Assembly: GCA_012184525.1 (NCBI GenBank)
Contig: WOFQ01000031.1
Span: 186,001 to 250,000, forward strand
Direction: 5' to 3'
Origin: Xenoacremonium recifei
Taxonomy: Eukaryota > Ascomycota > Sordariomycetes > Hypocreales > Nectriaceae
DNA: 64,000 bases
Below are positions 57,185 to 64,000 of the stretch, piece after piece. Each line of letters starts with the position of its first letter. Position 1 is the stretch's first letter. Position numbers and translations under genes: made by a program. Below the pieces are notes generated by a model. It was not told the DNA's origin and ran no database searches. It saw only the letters and a program-made list of their open reading frames with translations.

Positions 57185-58516
57185 TTACCGTTCCAACTTC
57201 CCAGCATCTGAGGTCTCATCCCTCGACTGCTTCAGAAACGGCACCAAAGTTGTGCCCCCAGTCCCCGTCAATTCCTCCCCTCCCTTCTTAGTAGATGAAC
57301 TCGCCAGGTTCTGTTTCGAACTCTTCGCTGCTTGTCTTGAAGGTAGGATGATGTACCGCGTGACGATCTGGATGTGCTTATTGCGGAAGAGGCTCAGCGC
57401 CTCCGTCGCCGCAACATATGCCTCGCGAAGACGTTGCTGGCCGTCGGTAGAGGGAGGGTGGAGGGCAAGTTCGCGTATGCTGCCCATGCGGGAAATGTGT
57501 GAGAGGAAGCGCTTGTGTGGGCCGGGCATGTAGTCACGGACGACTTCATGGTAGCTCGGCTCGCCTTTCACCGGAGTGTTGTTACCCGTGGGCGCGTGGT
57601 TGACGCCCAGGATGATGTCGAAGAACTGGATCAGCGAGCTTTGTCCGTTACTGCCGCCACGGAGATGACGCCATTCTCCCTTTCCATCTCCTTCGTCGTA
57701 GAACACACCCTTGGGCAGACCCGCTGCCTCCATGTTCTTGCTCCCGGCGAGGAACGGCCGAATCTTGTTGTAGAATTCCATGGGATCGCACTTCTCATAC
57801 ATCCTCTCCAACAAGACGCCTACTCCATCGATACATCTTCGGAGTTCATCGAGAGCTGATACAATGACATCGTAGTCTCGAGTCTTGACGGCATCAAGAG
57901 CATCCATCATGCGCGGGATAATTCCTGCTGCCCTTGCCTCCATTGCCACGCTGATGAGCAAGAACCATGACTCAGATTGTGACCCGGTAAATGTGATGAG
58001 TGTGCTGAGATCCTCGATCTTGGCGTAGTCATTGCCGGTGCAGGAGAAGTTCCAGAGATTGGCAGCAGCATAGGTCAGGACCGGTGGGAGTTCGAGGTGT
58101 CGCGAAACGTCGAGAAAGGGAACAGTTATTTGCGGTGGTAGTATCTGCGGTTATTGTTAGAGAAAGGGGTGTACACCCGCAGTCTTAGTATTTCTCACCT
58201 GCTCTGGCTTCTCTCCACCCCATACGTATGCGTGCGTGAGGAACGCCAAAATGACATACGCTCTCCGCCATTCTGGTTCAGATTTGAGTCTTTCTGTGGT
58301 CAAGACCGGCAAGTCATCAACAGCTCTTCGGATACCGTTCTCGATGAAACCAGGAAGGTGTTGCACGATCAATTCCCACGGCTCATAATAGGGGTCAGGG
58401 AGGATCTTCAGGGGGCTCTCCTCGGGGAGGAAGGCATTGCTGGAAACACCGAATCTCTTGAGCTCCGGTGATATTTTGCCTCGTGACAGAGTTCTTGCTA
58501 CCGCGTGTGGTGACAT
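57185..58516 (-). CDS. BNA2: Indoleamine 2,3-dioxygenase
   Basis: Haem dioxygenase that opens the indole ring of L-tryptophan to N-formylkynurenine, first step of the kynurenine route to NAD. The product is 425 residues. Exons 58516-58199 and 58144-57185; the intron is 54 nt (GTGAGA to CCGCAG). Family blocks: AYVILAFLTHAYVWGGEKPE, LPPVLTYAAANLWNF, FYNKIRPFLAGSKNMEAAGL, LRGGSNGQSSLIQFFDIILG, YMPGPHKRFLSHI, and LREAYVAATEALSLFR followed by the proximal haem ligand His363 in KHIQIVTRYI. ATG 58516 is preferred; an upstream in-frame ATG at 58639 would add 41 residues and lies in a promoter repeat. It is divergent to kynureninase, the third enzyme of the same pathway, which suggests co-regulation. 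Confidence 0.93.
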
Positions 58517-59194
58517 CTTGTGATTATGTAGTAGGGGTTTGTCGTGGTGGGAAAGGCTCGTAGTAGTAGAGGCCCGAAGCGGAAGGGTGTATGTTAGTGA
58601 TTGTTTGTTTGATGTGAGATCTCTGACTGGCAACAACATTCAAGCACCGAATGTGGTATCTCTATTTGGTGACAATGTGCAATCGATGAATGTAGAGTCG
58701 CTTTTGGTGACAACATTCAAGTGCTGACTTCGGTTATTTTGAAGTTTGCTGGTTCCCTGTCTTCCGCTCCTTTCCATTGCTCATCGTGAGCGGATCTCCG
58801 GAGCGGATGACCTTCATCATCCGCAGAGGCACCGCCCACAATAGACCACGACCGAGAATTCCGAGGCTCTCTCCATAGCAAAAACTGCCCTATTACGCCA
58901 TCGCATCCATTGAAGATTCGACGCCATCCAATAATGTGTCCGCTTTCTGTCAAAACAGGCAAAGGCTTTGTTATCATGACGCCTCGTCATGGGGCCTCGG
59001 AGACGGAACTTCGGATGTGGGCCTCTTCCGCCATCCGTTTCTCTCACGGCCGAAGACCGGCCCTCTCCGGCTCACTCCTTGTCGGAACATAAAGTGGTTT
59101 GAAGAGCCCTTGGATTGGAACTCGTATGATTTCAGGCCATTCTTGCTTGTTGCGGCTCAATCAATCGTCTTCTGATCTCCCGGCTGTATTCAGA
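58517..59194. promoter_or_regulatory. Bidirectional promoter of IDO and kynureninase
   Basis: 678 bp between two divergent kynurenine-pathway genes. The IDO-proximal part holds three imperfect tandem repeats. Beyond them are CGGAG/CTCCG-type sites (for example CGGATCTCCGGAGCGG at 58791-58806), which could bind a Zn2Cys6 factor such as the one encoded at 61234-63432 (inference). Confidence 0.55.
58628..58740. repeat. Three imperfect tandem repeats, 38-39 bp
   Basis: Copies begin at 58628, 58667 and 58705, each starting TGGYRACAA. The first and third share CAACATTCAAG, and the first and second share GAATGTRG. They lie 110-220 bp upstream of the preferred IDO start. Confidence 0.65.
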
Positions 59195-60736
59195 ATGGAA
59201 CTGTCATCTTTCGTCGACCGGCTCCGGAGTGGAGCGTCGGCCAAGTTCCCCCAAGACGCCAATTCTCTTGCCTTTGCGCAAAAACTAGACTCCCAGGACT
59301 CACTTAAGCATCTTCGAGATGAGTTCATCCTCCCCTCGAAGAAGTCGCTGAAGAAGAAGGCCCTTAATGGGACCCTCCCCTGTAAGCCCGGACCTCGTCC
59401 ATTGTCTGACGTCTTCTAATCTTTCGCAGCGTCGGCAGTCCAAAATGGTACTAATGGCGTCAATGGCGTCACGAACGGTCACTCAAACGGCCACTCTTCG
59501 GATGACTCTGAGACGGGTATCTACTTTGTAGGAAATTCTCTCGGCGCCCAACCTAAAGCAGTCCGCAAGTACCTCGACGCCCAGCTCGAGACATGGGCAT
59601 CCATCGGTGTCAACGGTCATTTCACCACCTTGGGCGAGTCACCTCTGGTCCCCTGGCAAGATATGGCCGAGGACTGTGCTATCAAGTCGGCAGATCTTGT
59701 TGGCGCCTCTCCGAGTGAGATTGTCATCATGAACACTCTGACTGCGAACCTGCACATGATGATGGCGAGCTTTTACAAGCCCACCGAGAAACGTCACAAG
59801 ATCATCCTGGAGTGGAAGCCGTTCCCCAGCGACCACTACGCGATTGAGAGCCAGATCGTATGGCACGGTCTGGACCCCGAGAAGAGCATGGTGAAGATCG
59901 AACCCGACGACGACTGTCTCGTACCAACAGAGAAAATTCTCGCCACCATTGACGAGCATGCCGAGGAAACTGCTCTCCTGCTACTACCAGGAATTCAGTA
60001 CTACTCCGGCCAGCTATTCGACATGCCCCGCATCACTGCTTATGCACATGAACGAGGCATTGTCGTCGGATGGGATCTTGCCCACGCCGCCGGCAACGTA
60101 GAGCTTAAGCTTCATGACTGGGACGTTGACTTTGCCTGCTGGTGCACATACAAGTACATCAACGCCGGGCCAGGCTCAATTGCCGGTGCTTTTGTGCACG
60201 AGAAGCACGGCAAGGTTGAGTACAAGGACGACTCCGGCAAGCCGACTTATCGCCCACGACTGATGGGCTGGTACGGCGGAGACAAGAGCGTGCGCTTCAA
60301 CATGGACAACAAGTTCGTGCCCACCGTGGGCGCGGGCGGGTATCAAGTCTCGAACCCCTCGGCGATTGACTTGGCAAGCCTGTCTGGCGCGCTGTCTGTC
60401 TTCAACAAGACGTGCATGCGAGACCTCCGATCCAAGGCCTTGGTTCTGACGGCTTACGCTGAGCACTTGCTGGACCAGATGCTGGCCGAGTCCAATGACG
60501 AGACGCCGCTCTTCAAGGTTATCACGCCCCGAGACCCGGCCCAGAGAGGCACCCAATTGAGTGTGCTACTTCGGGATGGCTTATTGGACAGTGTCAGCGC
60601 GGCATTGGAAGAGAATGGTGTGCTGTGTGATAAGCGGAAGCCGGGAGTCATCAGAGTGGCTCCAGTGCCAATGTATTCTAGATTCGAGGACGTGTGGAAG
60701 TTCATGCAGGTCCTCCGAGGTGCCTTGGGCTTGTAA
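59195..60736 (+). CDS. BNA5: Kynureninase
   Basis: PLP enzyme that cleaves kynurenine or 3-hydroxykynurenine to (3-hydroxy)anthranilate and alanine, in the cytosol. The product is 497 residues. Exons 59195-59381 and 59430-60736; GTAAGC donor, TTCGCAG acceptor, phase kept. Motifs: IYFVGNSLGAQPKAVRKYLD, NTLTANLHMMMASFYKPT, LLLLPGIQYYSGQLFDMPRI, GWDLAHAAGNVELKLHDW, and the PLP Lys304 in CWCTYKYINAGPG. The C-terminal FRVAP-like block reads GVIRVAPVPMYSRFEDVW. Oddity: right after the intron there is a low-complexity Asn-Gly stretch (NGTNGVNGVTNGHSNGHSS), encoded by short GGCGTCAAT-like repeats, that separates the N-terminal arm from the core. Together with IDO across the shared promoter it forms a pathway pair. 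Confidence 0.94.
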
Positions 60737-61233
60737 AGGGATAATGACGGAGATATAGATTACGAATGAAATGACCATCACTTGATCCTAAGAAATGACT
60801 CTTTCTGAGGCTTCGAAATAGAAGCTGCCCTCCTGTCAATGAACTCGCCACGAGGGTTCAAAGAAAACCTCTTATTCGCATGACCGACGTCCAGATGCCT
60901 TGATGAGTTTTGTCAAGTGCAGTCACCAAATGTTTCCGAGCGTCTCCCTGAGCGTTATCTTTCGACCTCCGGGCCACCGAAGATATGACGAGGCATGTCG
61001 CAATCCGAAGTCTTCGGACGATTGCTGAAAGACCTCGAAAGTGGATTTCGGCGTGCGGCGGAACCAAAGAATGGTGGAAATGTGCGCATCCTTCTCGTAG
61101 CGTTGATAGGGATTAAAGGGGGGGCTTCAAGCACCGAAGTTCCGCGCTGCTCCACAACATTTGATGATGAGGCCGCTCATTTCCATCAAAGAACCGAGAC
61201 AAAGCGAGATACCCGAGTTCTCATCAAGGATGC
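60737..61233. other. Convergent intergenic region
   Basis: 3' flanks of kynureninase and the Zn2Cys6 gene. Rightward frames here are antisense shadows of the regulator. No gene seen. Confidence 0.4.
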
Positions 61234-63432
61234 TCAAAGATGGTGTGCGAGATCGATACCACCGCCTGCGTCCAACAGGGCAAACAGATTCAGAGCCGAA
61301 CTTGAGTCAGCATCTGTTCCGAAGTTGCCGCTCCAATAGCTGGTGTCCGGGGTCTGCATCAAGGATTCAGACAAGCCAAGAAAGGCCGAGTCCAGGTCAC
61401 CAAAGCGCGGGGATCCCACGTTCTGAAAGCCATTGTGCTGAAGAAATGACCGATCGAGTGATTCGCGCATGCGAGAGTTCGGATCAAACGGGCTTGCTCC
61501 CATCTGGGTATCACGGGTGATGGTAGGGGAGTTTGTTGCCGTGATGTTCTCACTTGGGATGAGTCCAAACAATTGGCTTGAGCTCTCAGTTCGCCTAAGA
61601 CGCTCTTGTAACTCGCGCTTCTCAAGATACTCTAATGACGTAGTAAGAAGAGACTGCGCGATGAGAGAATATTGTGTTGCGTGGGCGTCTTGCTTAGAGA
61701 AGTGATCGAGAGCTTGGATGGAAAGCCGCGTATACTTCTCCAGTATTCGACCGAATTCCCCAAGGAGCCCGACACCTAAGACTAAAGATGCTGCGAAGAG
61801 CCATGATCTGTTCTACTTTAAGCAATCTAGTATGAGGCAATCTGACGGTAGGGTGCAGACTTACACGAGTATTGGAGCGCGGCCAGTGAGAACACCACGC
61901 TCGACCAACTCAATGATGGGGTCGACCATTAGTGTGGCTGCGTCAATGCAGGCATCTGCAAGCTTCGACTTCCCCGACGGCATCGCTGATCTAGTTGATG
62001 TGGCGGACAGAGTGCCATCTGAAAGTCGTCGGCAGAGTTCGTACATCAAGAATGGCCGGGATACGAGCATGACTGCATAGTAGTATGTCGATAAAATTTG
62101 GCATGCTCCGGAGATCTGTGCCTCGTCTTGACTGTCCAGGCTGGACATTATGTCTTTGAGCTGCTTCAGCCAGCGTAACGACCAGTCCCTCAGTTGTAGT
62201 GAGATGCCTTCAGTCAACTGCAAGGAGATCTTTTTCCTCGAGTAGATCTTGGTGACGACACCCTCGAGGATGAGGAAGATCTGCACCGATGCGTTCAGTA
62301 AGTCTAAGGCCTCATTTCCTTGTTCATTGATGGCCTGGTACGGCACAGTGCAATCAACGTCGGATGTCGCGGGAGGCCGACCCATCGAAGTGCTGAGGAA
62401 GAGGTCTACAACTCGTAGGCTCTTCCATAAGCGATCTCTCTGACGACCGATTTCCAGACCAAAGCGAGCATTGACCTCAGTTCTGTGAATGCCGACAGAA
62501 TACGCCGCCCGAACAGCGATTCCGAAGAAGAGGAACGCGCCGTTAATTTGACAGGAGCAGAGCATGTAGACTGTTACCAGGAGAAACGCCTGCACCGTCC
62601 CGACACTGAGATTGCTGCTCAGACTTATGAGCGCTCTATCACGAGCGTACTCGAAGTAGTCTTGGGCAACATCTTCAGTGTCAATCTGAAGGCCAATGGC
62701 AAGGACAAGCAAATTGACGATGGATGAAGCATCATCCGGCTTTTGGGCCTGGCTCGCCCACAATACCAAGTCGTCGACAAGTCGTGCATTCTCAAATATG
62801 TCAATCAGCCCTGTTGTTGCAGAGAGATACCTAGCGACTGCTAATGGAATTTCACTTGTTGTCACATTCGGTAATCGATGGTCACTGAAAGTACGGCGAG
62901 ATGGTCTAGCGGGGGCATTCTCCAGGGCTGAGTAGCGACTGGTTTGCGGTGCAAAAGCATTCTGGCCAACTCTTGTCGTGACAAGCTGCCGTACTGACTG
63001 GAAGAATGACAAAGGCGCACAATCTCCGATGAATATCAGTGTCCCCTGAGCGTCGCAGAGCAGCCGGGCCTCGCGGGGCACTTCGGTGTCGGCTTCGGGA
63101 GATGCCGCCATAGCCTGCTGAAGCCCGGACCTTGTCGCAGGCCGCGCAGATGTCGGAGCAACAGTAGTAGCTCCGGGAGTGGCTGGAGTTTGCTGCCGCG
63201 TCGACCGCGATCTCGACTCGCGATCCGACGTTGACCGCGGCGGAGATTGAGGATGATGGTGAGCATTGCGACGTCGGCGCTGCGGCGAGTAGTGGCACGT
63301 ATGGGCGCGCTGGCGACGGGCGCAGTAGCTGCAGGGTACTTTTCCATCGCATTTGACCTTGCGGGCCTTGCAGCCGTCGCAGGCGTTGGCGATGCGACTC
63401 CGCACGTAGTGTTCGGAAGTTGTTGATTCCAT
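61234..63432 (-). CDS. Zn2Cys6 transcription factor next to kynurenine genes
   Basis: Nuclear regulator of 713 residues. Exons 63432-61865 and 61807-61234; the intron has a GTAAGT donor and an AACAG acceptor and gives APILVSWLFAASLVLG across the joint. The zinc cluster has Cys18, 21, 28, 34, 37 and 46, spacing 2-6-5-2-8, in ACDGCKARKVKCDGKVPCSY and the following residues; a basic Arg/Ser-rich linker follows. The middle homology region has VNLLVLAIGLQIDTEDVAQD, FLLVTVYMLCSCQINGAFLF, AVRAAYSVGIHRTEVNARFG and LWKSLRVVDLFLSTSMGRPP. ATG 63432 is preferred; ATG 63573 would add 47 residues of poor composition. Its gene neighbours make control of IDO/kynureninase plausible, without direct evidence. 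Confidence 0.9.
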
Positions 63433-64000
63433 GAGTGTAAGTGAAAGGAGATATTCGGAAGAGCAGGGAGAAGTGCGGAAGCACAGGCTGGCCACACGGA
63501 GAAATTGGTTGTGCCGATCCGAAGTTCCGCCCTCGCCTCGGAGGAAAGAGCGGCAAGAAAAGGGTTCATTCACGGGGTTTCTATGATGCCTTGATCGTAT
63601 ATATCTTTGAGACTGATACCTTCTTATCTTATTCGGAGTCTTCTTACGACCTGAGAATGGATTCGGTAGACTTCTTGGTGTTGCGGATGATCTAGTCCTG
63701 TCGGCCCCTCAGAAAACAAACTTCCGAACTCCCGACGCCTGGGCAGCCGTCGGAAAACCCGATCTCAACCAAGATGAGATAAAATCTCTCGTCGGCTCAT
63801 TTTCTTCATATTTCGATCTCGAGCTGGGTTTTGTTGCAAAATTTCTTCTCAGTTGTTCTTCTTTCCCTCTATTTTGTTCCCCTCCCTTCTCTCTGCGGAA
63901 AACCCGATGCCATACTCGAGGCAAATTCATCATCTCTCTGGCATGTTCCGAAGCACCCGTTACTGAGAACAGAGTTGGCTTTCTTCCTGGCATTTTTCTA
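63433..64000. other. Upstream region of the Zn2Cys6 gene
   Basis: Probable promoter and leader. A leftward frame at 63709-63993 is featureless and runs close to the window edge. No gene seen. Confidence 0.4.

Noticed and set aside
1..64000. CRISPR arrays, rRNA genes, intact transposons, telomere repeats
   Set aside because: None found on reading both strands; the only repeats seen are short promoter and microsatellite-type tracts.

Overview
This 64 kb window is nuclear DNA of a filamentous ascomycete (Pezizomycotina, most likely a Sordariomycete of the Hypocreales/Fusarium type; the genus is inference). The signs are many 43-70 nt introns with GTAAGT/GTGAGT donors and CTAAC/CTGAC branch sites, two fungal Zn2Cys6 regulators, HET, NACHT and ankyrin genes, a sterol-sensing HMG-CoA reductase, and tRNA genes with 10-nt introns. 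All gene models below were spliced by eye and checked for reading phase; none has transcript support.

Layout. 0.2-7.6 kb: a short-chain dehydrogenase, a single-pass surface protein, a six-exon ankyrin protein and a secreted protein. 8.6-14 kb: a pyridoxal-reductase-like enzyme, a TcuA-like flavoprotein and a Zn2Cys6 regulator. 14.9-17.2 kb: a large unrecognised gene with an in-frame TAG. 18-26.7 kb: a small orphan gene, a P450, tRNA-Lys, nicotinamidase and HMG-CoA reductase. 26.9-32 kb is gene-poor. 32-35.5 kb: an oleate-hydratase-family protein and a homologue of the ethylene-forming enzyme with a possible mitochondrial presequence. 36.5-40.6 kb: a NACHT protein, also with an in-frame TAG. 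42-52.3 kb: orphan genes, tRNA-Thr, a secreted protein, an EVE-domain (THYN1-like) protein and a SET protein. 53-56.8 kb: a HET protein and a coiled-coil membrane protein. 57.2-63.4 kb: indoleamine 2,3-dioxygenase and kynureninase, divergently transcribed, followed by a second Zn2Cys6 regulator.

Most notable. Two unrelated long genes are each cut once, in frame, by TAG. In the NACHT gene the TAG falls where fungal NACHT proteins have tryptophan (the GMFRW motif), and both stops sit in a TTAG context just upstream of the same 14-mer. TAG to TGG is exactly the change made by the A-to-I mRNA editing known in perithecium-forming Sordariomycetes, so these are candidates for editing-restored genes; recent nonsense alleles or an unusual intron are the alternatives. 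The other metabolic theme is tryptophan to kynurenine to NAD: IDO, kynureninase and nicotinamidase all lie in the window.
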